A stretch of 64,000 bases of DNA from an uncultured Paracoccaceae bacterium (GTDB lineage Bacteria; Pseudomonadota; Alphaproteobacteria; Rhodobacterales; Rhodobacteraceae), in NCBI GenBank assembly GCA_947497185.1, contig CANMFL010000002.1, forward strand, positions 62,001 through 126,000, in the 5' to 3' direction. Of this stretch, positions 25,893 to 35,941 are shown piece after piece. The notes beneath the pieces are model-generated. The model saw nothing but the letters and a program-made list of their open reading frames with translations, did not search any database and was not told the DNA's origin. The translations under genes were made by a program, and so were the position numbers. Within the stretch, counting starts at the first letter, position 1. Each line of letters starts with the position of its first letter.

Positions 25893-26996
25893 ATGAATTT
25901 ACAAACACCTAACCTTGATCGCGACCCGACACGGGCCGAGGCCGAAGCGGCTTTGGCGTTGCTGCGGCGCTGGGCGGGGGATGTAACAGCTGAAGAAGTT
26001 GCCACGCTAGACCCGCTGGTTTCGCGTCTGATCCCCGGCCAAGAAGTGTCAAATTATCCCGCACTGGCAAGGGCTTACCCCGATGCGTTTGAAGTGGATG
26101 ATGCGTATAAAGAAACCATGCCTGATCTGCAGAACGGCCCGTCCTCGCTGATTAGGGGGACGAAACAGCAAATTCAGCACGTTGGTATTTCGAATTTCCG
26201 ACTGCCAATTCGGTTTCACACCCGCGATAATGGCGATCTAACACTCGAGACGTCGGTGACTGGGACTGTGTCGCTAGATGCAGAGAAAAAGGGCATCAAC
26301 ATGTCCCGTATCATGCGAACGTTCTACAAACATGCCGAAGAAACGTTCAGTTTCGATGTGATCGAACGGGCGCTTGATGCGTATAAAACTGACCTTGAAA
26401 GTTTTGACGCGCGTATCCAAATGCGCCTGTCGTTCCCGATGAAAGTAAAAAGCCTGCGGTCTGGTTTGACCGGATATCAGTACTACGACATCGCCTTGGA
26501 GTTGGTTGAGCAGGACAACGTAAGGCGCAAAATCGTACATTTTGACTATGTATACTCGTCCACTTGCCCCTGTTCACTTGAACTTTCCGAACATGCGCGG
26601 CAATTTCGGGGCCAGTTAGCCACACCGCATTCACAGCGATCTGTCGCGCGAATTTCGGTGCAGTTGGAGGACGGGCAAAGCATCCTGTGGTTCGAAGACC
26701 TGATCGACATGGCCCGCGCGGCGGTGCCGACTGAAACTCAAGTTATGGTGAAACGCGAAGACGAACAGGCCTTTGCCGAACTCAATGCCGCGAACCCGAT
26801 TTTCGTGGAAGACGCGGCACGCCTGTTCTGCGAACAACTGCTCAAAGACCCGCGCATCGGTGATTTTCGCGTCGTTGCCAGCCACCAAGAAAGCCTGCAC
26901 AGCCATGACGCGGTGTCCGTGCTGACCGAAGGTAACACATTTGCATCCGACAGCATTGACCCCAAAATGTTCGCGACATTGTTCCACGTCGGTTAA
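25893..26996 (+). CDS. folE2: GTP cyclohydrolase I, FolE2 type
   Basis: Makes dihydroneopterin triphosphate from GTP, first step of folate synthesis. Family landmarks: QQIQHVGISNFRLPI, GTVSLDAEKKGINMSRIMRT, the active-site Cys in YSSTCPCSLELSEHARQ and the C-terminal SHQESLHSHDAVSVL. FolE2 differs from FolE in using varied metals and often serves under zinc limitation. I start at 25893 (MNLQTPNLDRDPTRAEAE), which follows an AGGGGGA site and gives 367 aa; an upstream ATG at 25785 would add 36 weakly folded residues and has no ribosome site. folB and folP lie 13 kb downstream. Confidence 0.93.
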   Translation: MNLQTPNLDRDPTRAEAEAALALLRRWAGDVTAEEVATLDPLVSRLIPGQEVSNYPALARAYPDAFEVDDAYKETMPDLQNGPSSLIRGTKQQIQHVGISNFRLPIRFHTRDNGDLTLETSVTGTVSLDAEKKGINMSRIMRTFYKHAEETFSFDVIERALDAYKTDLESFDARIQMRLSFPMKVKSLRSGLTGYQYYDIALELVEQDNVRRKIVHFDYVYSSTCPCSLELSEHARQFRGQLATPHSQRSVARISVQLEDGQSILWFEDLIDMARAAVPTETQVMVKREDEQAFAELNAANPIFVEDAARLFCEQLLKDPRIGDFRVVASHQESLHSHDAVSVLTEGNTFASDSIDPKMFATLFHVG

Positions 26997-27104
26997 TGTC
27001 AAAGCGGGGGCGAACGCGCTTCTGCGGTAACTGTGCCGCGCTTGCTGTGGTTGCGGGTGTCGCGGTCTCTTGACAGCCCCCACGCATCAGGCCAACCCTG
27101 CAAC

Positions 27105-28553
27105 ATGATCGACTTTCGCCCCGTTGGATATGTTATTGGCCTGCTCGTGGCGTCCCTTGGTGTGACCATGTTAGGGCCCTTGGCGCTTGATATTGCTGAT
27201 CAAAACGGTGAATGGCCGATCTTTTTCGAAGCCGCGACAATCACCATTCTTGCAGGTATCCTGACCGCGATAGCCTGTTCGAACGGCATGGCAGATCGCC
27301 TGACCCTGCGTCAGACCTTTTTGCTGACGTCCTTGGTCTGGATCATGCTGCCATTTTTCGGCGCGATCCCATTTGTGCTAGGCGCGACGCAGGCAAATTT
27401 CACCGATGCGTTTTTCGAAGCGATGTCGGGACTGACCACGACGGGCGGCACAGTCTTTACCGGGCTCGAAGATTTGCCACGTGGCCTATTGTTCTGGCGG
27501 GCGATCCTGCAATGGTTGGGCGGTGTTGGTATTGTCGTGGTCGCGATGGTGTTCTTGCCTGAACTACGAGTCGGGGGCATGCAGATCTTTCGATCCGAAG
27601 GCTTTGATACAATGGGCAAAATCCTGCCGCGTGCAGGTGAGATCGCAAGTTCGATTTCAACAATTTACATCGGGCTCACCATCGCGTGTGCCTTCGCCTA
27701 TGCGGGGGCTGGCATGGGGCGGTTCGACGCTGTCGTCCATGCAATGACCACGGTTTCGACGGGCGGCATGGCCAATACGGACGCGTCGTTTGGCGCCTAC
27801 AGCGCATCGAGCCACTATATCGCGGCGGCGTTCATGATCCTCGCTGCGCTGCCGTTTGTTCGATATGTGCAATTGATGGCGGGTAGCGCGCAACCGATTT
27901 GGCACGATTCACAAATCCGCGGGTTCCTTGGCGTCATCACAATCGCCGTGCTTTTGATTACTTCGTGGGTCTGGGGCCGTGATGGCAACATGACAGAGGC
28001 AGCCTTTCGCGAAGCGCTTTTTAACGTCACGTCAATTATTTCTGGCACGGGATTTTCCAGCGCGGACTACATGTCTTGGGGCACATTCCCCGTCGTGATG
28101 TTCTTTTTCATCGGCTTGATCGGCGGTTGTGCGGGGTCAACATCCTGTTCTATCAAAGTGTTCCGCTTTCAACTGCTTCTCGCGTCGATCAAAAGCCAAA
28201 TCCGGCAAATCCACTCGCCACATGGGATGTTCCCGCCGCGCTACGACGGCAAAACCGTGTCCGAGGACGTATTGAACTCGGTCATGGCGTTTTTCGTCGC
28301 GTTTCTCTTGCTGCTCGGCTTTGTCGCGGTTTTACTCGGCATGACGGGCCTCGATTTCATCACATCGGTATCGGGTGCGGCGGCCGCGATTGCCAATATC
28401 GGGCCGGGGCTCGGCACAGAAATCGGACCTGCGGGCAATTATGCAGGCATTAACAACGCAGCCAAATGGATTTTGTCGGTGGCAATGTTTGTTGGCCGCC
28501 TTGAAATCATGGTTGTGTTGGTCATCCTCACACCCAAATTCTGGAGATCTTAA
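27105..28553 (+). CDS. trkH: TrkH-family potassium uptake protein (482 aa)
   Basis: Integral membrane potassium channel-like subunit with repeated M1-P-M2 units. Selectivity-filter segments are recognisable (MSGLTTTGGTVFTGLE, MTTVSTGGMANTD, TSIISGTGFSSADY, AAAIANIGPGLGTEIGP), each with the conserved filter glycine. Length is standard for TrkH. A TrkA-type regulatory subunit is not in the window. It is followed after 1 bp by a ThDP-enzyme gene, so the pair is probably co-transcribed although functionally unrelated. Confidence 0.92.
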   Translation: MIDFRPVGYVIGLLVASLGVTMLGPLALDIADQNGEWPIFFEAATITILAGILTAIACSNGMADRLTLRQTFLLTSLVWIMLPFFGAIPFVLGATQANFTDAFFEAMSGLTTTGGTVFTGLEDLPRGLLFWRAILQWLGGVGIVVVAMVFLPELRVGGMQIFRSEGFDTMGKILPRAGEIASSISTIYIGLTIACAFAYAGAGMGRFDAVVHAMTTVSTGGMANTDASFGAYSASSHYIAAAFMILAALPFVRYVQLMAGSAQPIWHDSQIRGFLGVITIAVLLITSWVWGRDGNMTEAAFREALFNVTSIISGTGFSSADYMSWGTFPVVMFFFIGLIGGCAGSTSCSIKVFRFQLLLASIKSQIRQIHSPHGMFPPRYDGKTVSEDVLNSVMAFFVAFLLLLGFVAVLLGMTGLDFITSVSGAAAAIANIGPGLGTEIGPAGNYAGINNAAKWILSVAMFVGRLEIMVVLVILTPKFWRS

Positions 28554-28554
28554 T

Positions 28555-30141
28555 ATGACTGACCGACCTCTTGGTGCACAAATTTCCCATATGTTGAAAT
28601 CGCGAGGGGTCGAAGTGATTTTCGGCATCCCCGGCGTGCATAATCAAGAAATGTATCGCGGCATCGAAGAAGCGGGGCTGACCCATGTGCTGGCGCGTCA
28701 CGAACAGGGCGCGGGATTTATGGCTGATGGCTATGCGCGCGCGACGGGCAAACCGGGCGTGGCTTATGTGATCACGGGGCCGGGACTTTGCAATATTATG
28801 ACGCCGATGGGGCAAGCCTATTCGGATTCGGTGCCGATGTTGGTGATCTCCAGCTGCCTAAACCGCGCTGATTTGGGCATGGGGCGCGGGCGCTTGCATG
28901 AGATGAAAGATCAAGAAATCGCCGCGGGAACGGTCTGTGACTGGTCTTTGACAGCAATGGACGCCGCGTCCGCCTATCAGTTGATCGACAGGGCTTTGTC
29001 CGAATTCGCGACGGGCCGCAAACGGCCAAAACATATCCAAGTCCCGATTGAAGTGCTCGAAGCATTGGCACCCGCCGCACCCGAGCCGATGTCTTTGGCG
29101 ACGACGGGCGACGTCCCGCATGACGTGACCGACATTGTGTTTGACGCGGTGGAAAAGGCGCAGCGCCCGTTGTTCGTGTTCGGCGGCGGTGCACGCGAAG
29201 GGGCAACCGTTTGGCGCGATGTCGTCAAGGCGGCGGGCGCGGCGAGCTTTGTCACCTACGCAGGCATGGGGATCATCGAAGAGGGCGGTTTGCACTTTGG
29301 CAACAGCCTCGCGCGGCCCGGGTCTGTTGATGTGATCGCAAGCGCGGATTTGGTCGTGGCAGTCGGGACCGAATTGTCCGAAACAGACCTGTGGCGCGAT
29401 CACTTGGGCCACACGGGGACATTCATTCGGATCGACATCGACGCGGATGAATTGAACGACACCCCCGCGACCCACCGCATTCATGCGGATGCGGGGCAGG
29501 TGGCCAAAGAACTATGGGCGAAACGCGGTGATTGGTCTGACAAATCAGGCTGGACCGAGGTTGAGGTCGCCAAAACCCGTGCAAAATGGCGGGCCGAAGT
29601 GACAAGCGAACGCCCCGGCATTCCGCAAGTCGCCGACGCGTTGCGAGCCGCCTTGCCAGACGACACGGTTATTTATTCCGACATGACGCAATTCGCCTAT
29701 GCCGCTTTGGAAATCTGGCCGATGAACGCGCCAAACCAATGGCACCACCCCTGCGGTTTCGGCACATTGGGCTACGCGTTGCCGTCCGCCATCGGTGGTG
29801 CAATTGCACGCAAAAGCAAGCCGACCATTGCCATCGCGGGTGACTACGGGTTCCAATATACGCTGCAAGAATTGATGGTCGCGGTGGAATTGGAGCTCTG
29901 CTTGCCAATTATCTTATGGGACAACGGTAAACTGGGCGAGATCGAGGACAGCATGGTCGCGGCGCAAATTGCGCCAAACGCCGTTATTCAGCGCAACCCT
30001 GATTTTGTGAAATTTGCCGAAGCGTTCGGAGCAACATCCGCAGCACCCAAAACATTGGATGAGTTGCAGGGTGTGGTGCGCGAGGCCCTGAAAACAAAGG
30101 GCCCCACGCTGATCTATGTGCAATCCGAAATCGCGGGCTAA
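28555..30141 (+). CDS. ThDP-dependent decarboxylase, acetolactate-synthase-like (AruI-like, 528 aa)
   Basis: Three-domain thiamine-diphosphate enzyme. The N-terminal Pyr domain has VEVIFGIPGVHNQEMYRGIE and the catalytic Glu in ARHEQGAGFMADGYARATGK; the C-terminal PP domain has the metal motif GDYGFQYTLQEL with the later DNGKLGEI. The IPGVHNQEMYRG and ITGPGLCNIMTPMGQAYSDS stretches fit the 5-guanidino-2-oxopentanoate decarboxylase (AruI) branch of arginine transamination better than biosynthetic IlvB, and no small regulatory subunit adjoins. Substrate remains unproven. A GGAG site lies before the ATG at 28555, one base after trkH. Confidence 0.85.
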   Translation: MTDRPLGAQISHMLKSRGVEVIFGIPGVHNQEMYRGIEEAGLTHVLARHEQGAGFMADGYARATGKPGVAYVITGPGLCNIMTPMGQAYSDSVPMLVISSCLNRADLGMGRGRLHEMKDQEIAAGTVCDWSLTAMDAASAYQLIDRALSEFATGRKRPKHIQVPIEVLEALAPAAPEPMSLATTGDVPHDVTDIVFDAVEKAQRPLFVFGGGAREGATVWRDVVKAAGAASFVTYAGMGIIEEGGLHFGNSLARPGSVDVIASADLVVAVGTELSETDLWRDHLGHTGTFIRIDIDADELNDTPATHRIHADAGQVAKELWAKRGDWSDKSGWTEVEVAKTRAKWRAEVTSERPGIPQVADALRAALPDDTVIYSDMTQFAYAALEIWPMNAPNQWHHPCGFGTLGYALPSAIGGAIARKSKPTIAIAGDYGFQYTLQELMVAVELELCLPIILWDNGKLGEIEDSMVAAQIAPNAVIQRNPDFVKFAEAFGATSAAPKTLDELQGVVREALKTKGPTLIYVQSEIAG

Positions 30142-30142
30142 C

Positions 30143-31957
30143 TTACCAGCAGGATACCAAAACGGTCACGTCTGTGGCCTTTTGGTTCAACGCTTCTGGC
30201 GGTAGGAATGCGACGCTGTCTGTCGTTTGCAAGCGCACATCCGCGAGCAGTAACGATGCCACAATGCGGGATGCATCGACAGAAAAGTTAACTTCGGGCG
30301 GCAATTGCTGACCGTTTTTGTTCGTGCGTGGAAGTAACATGCCCAATACGGCACCGCCGTTATCGAACACAGGACCACCTGCGTCACCCGGTTGGGCGGT
30401 CAAGGATAGACGTTTCAACTCGTCTTCGCCGTTCAATCCGCGAATATCGGCCAAGCGCCCAAAGGTCAGCGACGGCGTCGTCAGCACGCCACCATATGGG
30501 TAGCCCGCAACCGCGATTTCGGATTGAAGACGCGGTACGCCTGTCTGGAACTGCGCCACATTTGCAGGGGCCAGCGGCGCATTTGGGCGGATCACAGCGA
30601 GACCAAGTGACTCGTCGGTGTGAATGACCTGCGCGTCGTGTACTTCATCAATCGTGATGCGGCTACATTCTCCGACAGATGCAGCCGTTGTTAGCACGTC
30701 GCCTTGGCTATCAACAAAGAAACCCGAGCTGGACCGCTTTGGTTTGCGCACGGACAATCCGGACACCAGATCAATGGCTTGGCTGTCATCAGGCGCTGCA
30801 ATCGCAGGATCGAGAACGCCATCAATCGTAGTAAAGCTGGCTTTCATCATATCCAGCACACGCACGCGACGTGCATCATCACCTGCGGGCCAAATCAGTG
30901 AAAAGCCTTTGATCTGACCGTTGCGCAGCGTAGCGGTGGTGTAGGAGTGGATGCCGTCACCGATGCCTTCAATCTCGAACGACTGATCGCGACGGGTGCG
31001 CGGGCCGTCGGTCGGGACAATCGCTAAGGTTTGTAGGATTTCGTACAAGCCGAACAACCGATCCTGATTACCCTCTTGAGAGATCAGTAGAACACGCGCG
31101 GCCAGATCGCCTTTGGCCTCGAACTGCGCAAATGGCGGCTCGTATTTGCCGAATGCAACAACACCAGTCGGGATAATCATTTCGATCCCGGTGGCGTCGT
31201 CGCGGATCAATTGCATGTCCATACCGTCGAGGATCGCGTTATAGGCGCTCATCAGGATGCCACGTTGCCGCGTGGTTAATACGCCTGTCGGCTCAAAATT
31301 GTTGGCTGCTTGCCATTCGCCCATCGACGCACGGGTCCCGCGCCCGAAAACGCCATCAATTGATGATTCATAGAAACCGGCCCATTTGAGCGCGGTCTGC
31401 AATAATTCTTTTTCGCCACGGGTCAGTGCTGCTTCAGAATCGCGGGCCTGTCGGACAGTTTCATCTGGGGCTGCGACAGGTGTTGGTTTCACGGGGGCCG
31501 CGTCAGCAGGTGCTGGCTCGCGTGGGAACACATCTGGCAAGATTTCAGTGTCAGCAATGGCCTGTGCAATATCAATAGCGCTTTGCTGTGCGGCACTGTT
31601 GTCTGGCAAGGGCTGCACTGTTGTCGGTGCGCCGACGCCGATTGGCCAGAATTGCTGGCTGAAATTACGTCCGTCCGCGATGAAGCTATCGCTGGGGATT
31701 TGGCCGCTACGGCGTAGATCGCCCAGCAATGTATCTGCATCAGCCCGAGAATATGGCCCAAGAACAATGCCATACCAGCCGGAGCCGATGTAGTATCCGG
31801 CGACATTATCAAGTTGGGCGTCGAATGCGCGCGCACGACTTTGTGCACCGCTCAATGTTGGTTGCGCCTCGACTTGCACCCATACTGGGTTTTGTTGCGC
31901 GGCGGCCCCAAGCGGAGCAATTGCAAGAACCAAAACGGCTAGAAAAACTTTGAACAT
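30143..31957 (-). CDS. periplasmic SPOR - peptidoglycan-binding - inactive trypsin-like protein (604 aa)
   Basis: Signal peptide (residues 1-21), a SPOR-like repeat (about 25-100; WVQVEAQPTLSGAQSRARAF, GWYGIVLGPYSRADADTLL), a low-complexity linker, a PG_binding_1 domain (about 183-240; LQTALKWAGFYESSIDGVFG) and a trypsin-like domain (about 405-575). The protease triad is absent: Ala426 stands where His is expected (LTTAASV), Gly452 for Asp (LGLAVI), Ala526 for Ser (GDAGGP). The fold may serve as a binding module at the cell wall. The start at 31957 gives the signal peptide; 26 upstream codons are not signal-like. Convergent with the ThDP gene. Confidence 0.85.
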   Translation of the reverse strand: MFKVFLAVLVLAIAPLGAAAQQNPVWVQVEAQPTLSGAQSRARAFDAQLDNVAGYYIGSGWYGIVLGPYSRADADTLLGDLRRSGQIPSDSFIADGRNFSQQFWPIGVGAPTTVQPLPDNSAAQQSAIDIAQAIADTEILPDVFPREPAPADAAPVKPTPVAAPDETVRQARDSEAALTRGEKELLQTALKWAGFYESSIDGVFGRGTRASMGEWQAANNFEPTGVLTTRQRGILMSAYNAILDGMDMQLIRDDATGIEMIIPTGVVAFGKYEPPFAQFEAKGDLAARVLLISQEGNQDRLFGLYEILQTLAIVPTDGPRTRRDQSFEIEGIGDGIHSYTTATLRNGQIKGFSLIWPAGDDARRVRVLDMMKASFTTIDGVLDPAIAAPDDSQAIDLVSGLSVRKPKRSSSGFFVDSQGDVLTTAASVGECSRITIDEVHDAQVIHTDESLGLAVIRPNAPLAPANVAQFQTGVPRLQSEIAVAGYPYGGVLTTPSLTFGRLADIRGLNGEDELKRLSLTAQPGDAGGPVFDNGGAVLGMLLPRTNKNGQQLPPEVNFSVDASRIVASLLLADVRLQTTDSVAFLPPEALNQKATDVTVLVSCW

Positions 31958-32142
31958 CTGCGATCCATAGACCCTAATACTTATTTTCTGCTTAACGCGA
32001 CGCGGGATCGACGAAAAATCAATCCGGCGCTGCATGATTCTGATCTAATACGGCAGAAATGCGCCGTTAAATACCCCTGCGCTACTAATTGACCCTGTCG
32101 GCTGTGCGCCCTATTGATCACCCAAAGTGAAAAGAGGGCGAA

Positions 32143-33063
32143 ATGGCCGACAAACCACGTAGTTTCCAAGAGATCATCCTGCGGCTTCAGTCCTACTGGG
32201 CTGCCAAAGGGTGTGCGATGATGCAGCCATACGACATGGAAGTCGGGGCAGGGACATTCCATCCGGCCACAACCTTGCGCTCGCTAGGGTCCAAACCTTG
32301 GGCGGCGGCTTATGTGCAACCCTCGCGTAGGCCAACTGACGGGCGCTACGGCGAAAACCCGAACCGGTTGCAGCACTATTACCAATATCAGGTGTTGATT
32401 AAACCAAGCCCGCCGGATTTGCAGGATCTCTACCTAGGGTCGCTCAAGGCGATTGGTATCGACGCGAACATGCACGATATCCGCTTTGTCGAGGACGACT
32501 GGGAAAGCCCGACTTTGGGCGCTTGGGGGCTTGGTTGGGAAGTCTGGTGCGACGGCATGGAAGTCTCGCAATTCACGTATTTCCAACAGGTTGCGGGCTA
32601 TGACTGCAAACCTGTGTCGGGCGAATTAACCTACGGGTTAGAGCGCCTCGCGATGTATATCCTCGACGTCGATCACGTCATGGACATGCCGTATAACGAC
32701 CCAGATGCGCCCATCGCACTGACCTACGGCGACGTGTTCAAACAGACCGAAGAAGAATACGCGCGGTGGAATTTTGACGTGGCCGACACCGACACGCTAC
32801 TCCAGCATTTCAAAGACGCCGAAGCCGAGTGCGCCCGCATTTTGGCCGAACCGCACGACGACCCGAAAACGGGTAAACGTATCATCATGGCGCATCCGGC
32901 TTATGACCAAGCGATCAAAGCCAGCCATGTTTTCAACCTGTTAGACGCGCGGGGCGTGATTTCCGTGACCGAACGCCAAGCCTATATCGGACGCGTGCGG
33001 ACCCTGACCAAAGCCTGCGCGGACGCCTTTGTGCAAACAACCGCGGCAGGTCATGCGGCATGA
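32143..33063 (+). CDS. glyQ: glycine--tRNA ligase, alpha subunit
   Basis: Alpha subunit of the bacterial alpha2beta2 GlyRS, carrying the class II aminoacylation core. It begins [20 protein letters not shown] and contains the strongly conserved [40 protein letters not shown] and [15 protein letters not shown]. Length 306 aa is normal. A GAGGGCGAA ribosome site precedes the ATG. Its stop overlaps the next small gene by 4 bp (ATGA at 33060), and glyS follows that, so glyQ, the small gene and glyS are one operon. Confidence 0.98.
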   Translation: MADKPRSFQEIILRLQSYWAAKGCAMMQPYDMEVGAGTFHPATTLRSLGSKPWAAAYVQPSRRPTDGRYGENPNRLQHYYQYQVLIKPSPPDLQDLYLGSLKAIGIDANMHDIRFVEDDWESPTLGAWGLGWEVWCDGMEVSQFTYFQQVAGYDCKPVSGELTYGLERLAMYILDVDHVMDMPYNDPDAPIALTYGDVFKQTEEEYARWNFDVADTDTLLQHFKDAEAECARILAEPHDDPKTGKRIIMAHPAYDQAIKASHVFNLLDARGVISVTERQAYIGRVRTLTKACADAFVQTTAAGHAA

Positions 33064-33590
33064 ATGTCGCCCGTCTCGCTATAGGAGGGATCATCGTGTC
33101 AGCCATCGCTGCGGGCATCGCGCTCTATTATCTACAGGTTTACGCCTACTACGATGAAATCACGCTTCAGGTTGAAGATGTGCAAATGACATCGCTGTTT
33201 ACAGGTGAACCCGAGCCGATAATGTTCGAAAACGTCAAGGCGATCGACAGCGACAGTAGCCCTGTGCGGTTCCGCGCCTGCTTTGACACGCCGCTTAGCT
33301 TTGGGTTGTTGACCGAAAGTTACGAAATTTACGACGCCGCCGAACCGCTAAACGCGCCCGGTTGGTTCGACTGTTTCCAGTCGGGTGAAATCGGGGCTGA
33401 CTTGGCATCCGGCGTCGCCGTCGCATTCCTAGGCGTCGAAAACATTCAATACGGGATCGACCGCATAATCGCAGTTTACCCCGATGGCCGCGCCTACGCT
33501 TGGCACCAGATCAACGCATGTGGCGAGGTCGTTTTTGACGGCAACCCGTCCCCTGAAAACTGCCCACCAGCCCCAGAAAGACTGCAATAA
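33060..33590 (+). CDS. membrane-anchored protein inserted between glyQ and glyS (176 aa)
   Basis: An N-terminal transmembrane or signal-anchor helix ([20 protein letters not shown]) is followed by a periplasmic domain of ~150 residues with four Cys ([29 protein letters not shown]). The gene overlaps glyQ by 4 bp and glyS by 1 bp (TAATG), so translation is tightly coupled across all three. I recall this position being held by a family labelled DUF6446 in Rhodobacteraceae; the label is from memory. Function unknown; no obvious link to tRNA charging. Confidence 0.75.
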   Translation: MNVARLAIGGIIVSAIAAGIALYYLQVYAYYDEITLQVEDVQMTSLFTGEPEPIMFENVKAIDSDSSPVRFRACFDTPLSFGLLTESYEIYDAAEPLNAPGWFDCFQSGEIGADLASGVAVAFLGVENIQYGIDRIIAVYPDGRAYAWHQINACGEVVFDGNPSPENCPPAPERLQ

Positions 33591-35863
33591 TGGCCGATCT
33601 TCTGATTGAACTTTTCTCCGAAGAAATCCCAGCACGGATGCAGGCCAAGGCCGCAACTGACCTTCAAAAACTGGTGACGGACGGCTTGGTTGAGGCGGGT
33701 TTGACCTATGCAGGCGCTGCTGCATTCTCGACGCCACGCCGATTAGCGCTGTCATTAGAAGGGCTTACCACTGAAAGCAAATCCGTGCGTGAAGAACGCA
33801 AAGGGCCCAGCACATCCGCGCCGGACAAAGCGCTTGACGGGTTCTTGCGATCGACTGGCTTGACCAAAGGCCAGCTTGAAGTGCGCGACGTCAAAAAAGG
33901 GCAAGTCTACTTTGCCGTAATCGAAAAACCGGGCCGGATGGCGGCGGATATCATCGCCGAAGTGCTGGAAAAAACGATCCGCAATTTCCCGTGGCCTAAG
34001 TCGATGCGCTGGGGCGACGGTGCGCTGAAATGGGTACGTCCGCTGCATTCGATCATCTGCATACTGGGTGACGACGCGGGCGTTGACGTCGTACCGATGG
34101 ACATTGACGGGATCAAAACCGGCAACCAAACACGCGGTCACCGATTTATGGCGCCGGATGCGTTTTCTGTAGCAAATTTCGATGATTACGAGGCGAAGTT
34201 AAAGCGCGCCAAGGTCGTCTTGCGTGCCGAAGAACGCGCCGACATGATTTGGCACGACGCCACGAACCAAGCTTTCGCGCAGGGCCTCGAGATCGTAGAG
34301 GATCGCGGGTTGCTGTCCGAAGTTGCGAACCTTGTCGAATGGCCTGCCGTGTTGATGGGGACCATTGCCGACGATTTCCTTGGGATGCCGCCAGAGGTGT
34401 TGCAGACGTCGATGAAGGACCACCAGAAGTTCTTTTCCGTGCGTAATCCAAAGACCAATCGCATCGAACGCTTTGTAACCGTTGCAAATATCGAGACAGC
34501 GGACAGCGGTGCGACGATCCTTGAAGGCAACCAAAAGGTGCTGTTTGCACGGCTGTCCGACGCGAAATTCTTCTGGGAAAATGACCTGCGCGTCGCCAAA
34601 GCGGGCATGGCGGAATGGACCGATGGGCTGAAAGCTGTGACGTTCCACAACAAGCTCGGCTCGCAATTTGATCGCGTCGAACGCATCACGGCGCTCGCCC
34701 GTGAAATCGCGCCTGCGGTTGGGGCCGATCCGGATGAAGCGGCAGAGGCCGCGCGTTTGGCCAAGGCCGATCTGCGGTCCGAAATGATCTATGAATTTCC
34801 GGAATTACAAGGGCTTATGGGGCGCTATTACGCCAAATCTGCGGGTGCATCTGACGCGGTGGCTGCGGCCGCCCAAGAACACTACTCACCGCTTGGCCCA
34901 TCTGACGACGTGCCAACAGCGCCGGTTTCTGTGGCCGTGGCTTTGGCTGACAAACTGGATACGCTGACAGGGTTCTGGGCGATTGACGAGAAGCCAACAG
35001 GGTCTAAAGACCCGTTTGCGCTGCGGCGGTCAGCTTTGGGTGTTATCCGGTTGGTTTTGGAGAATAACATTTCTCTGAACTTAACGCAGTCTGTTGAAGT
35101 GCCAATGTTGTGGCATCATTTAGGTGCCGACCCGAGCGGGCTTGTGCAAAACGGCACTGTTTCCGAAGTCGAGTTGAAAAAGGTGAGTGAACTTGTCGAC
35201 GAATTAAAAAGTTCGAACCCCAAGGAAAGCACGCTGGCATTCAAACTTGCGACATCCGTTGTGAGAAAGAAACTTAGTCAAATTGCGATTGTGCAGGACG
35301 TTTTTGAAGCTAAAGTTGATGCTGCCGAAGATAATATTAGCAATCTCCTCTCCTTCTTCCACGACCGTCTCAAAGTCTTTCTCAAAGACCAAGGCATCCG
35401 CAACGACATCATTGACGCGTGCATCGCGATGCCTGGAAACGACGATCTGACGCTGCTTGTGAAACGGGCAAAGGCGCTGTCTGAGACGCTTAAAACCGAC
35501 GACGGTGAAAATTTATTGCAGGGCTTTAAACGCGCCAACAATATCCTGACCCAAGCTGAAGAAAAAGACGGTGTGGAGTACTCTTACGGGGCGGACTTAA
35601 AGTTCGCAGAGCACGATAGCGAAAAGGCATTGTTCGCCGCACTTGACGCCGCCGACGCCGTGATCGCGCCCGCAATGACGGCCGAGGATTTCAGCACCGC
35701 TATGACAGCGATGGCAAATTTGCGTGGCCCGATTGACGATTTCTTTACGAATGTGCAGGTAAATGCAGATGTGTCGTTGGTGCGTCGCAACCGTTTGAAC
35801 TTGTTAAGCCGGATTAGAACCATCTGTCTTAGCGTGGCTGATCTAACTCTTATCGAGGGGTAA
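33590..35863 (+). CDS. glyS: glycine--tRNA ligase, beta subunit
   Basis: Beta subunit of GlyRS (757 aa), needed for tRNA recognition. It starts [20 protein letters not shown], the usual GlyS N-terminus, and contains TRGHRFMAPDAF, the HD-like region with EFPELQGLMGRYYA, and DPFALRRSALGVIRL. The C-terminal anticodon-binding domain ends with RRNRLNLLSRIR. A segment around residues 495-600 (35070-35390) is AT-richer and more hydrophilic than the rest and looks like a variable insertion. The start overlaps the preceding stop by one base. Confidence 0.97.
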   Translation: MADLLIELFSEEIPARMQAKAATDLQKLVTDGLVEAGLTYAGAAAFSTPRRLALSLEGLTTESKSVREERKGPSTSAPDKALDGFLRSTGLTKGQLEVRDVKKGQVYFAVIEKPGRMAADIIAEVLEKTIRNFPWPKSMRWGDGALKWVRPLHSIICILGDDAGVDVVPMDIDGIKTGNQTRGHRFMAPDAFSVANFDDYEAKLKRAKVVLRAEERADMIWHDATNQAFAQGLEIVEDRGLLSEVANLVEWPAVLMGTIADDFLGMPPEVLQTSMKDHQKFFSVRNPKTNRIERFVTVANIETADSGATILEGNQKVLFARLSDAKFFWENDLRVAKAGMAEWTDGLKAVTFHNKLGSQFDRVERITALAREIAPAVGADPDEAAEAARLAKADLRSEMIYEFPELQGLMGRYYAKSAGASDAVAAAAQEHYSPLGPSDDVPTAPVSVAVALADKLDTLTGFWAIDEKPTGSKDPFALRRSALGVIRLVLENNISLNLTQSVEVPMLWHHLGADPSGLVQNGTVSEVELKKVSELVDELKSSNPKESTLAFKLATSVVRKKLSQIAIVQDVFEAKVDAAEDNISNLLSFFHDRLKVFLKDQGIRNDIIDACIAMPGNDDLTLLVKRAKALSETLKTDDGENLLQGFKRANNILTQAEEKDGVEYSYGADLKFAEHDSEKALFAALDAADAVIAPAMTAEDFSTAMTAMANLRGPIDDFFTNVQVNADVSLVRRNRLNLLSRIRTICLSVADLTLIEG

Positions 35864-35941
35864 TTTAGCGTTTCCAGTAAGAATGCTTTACCTTTAAGGG
35901 CGCGAGCCCCTATGCTGCGTTTGAATATAAGGATTGCCGCA

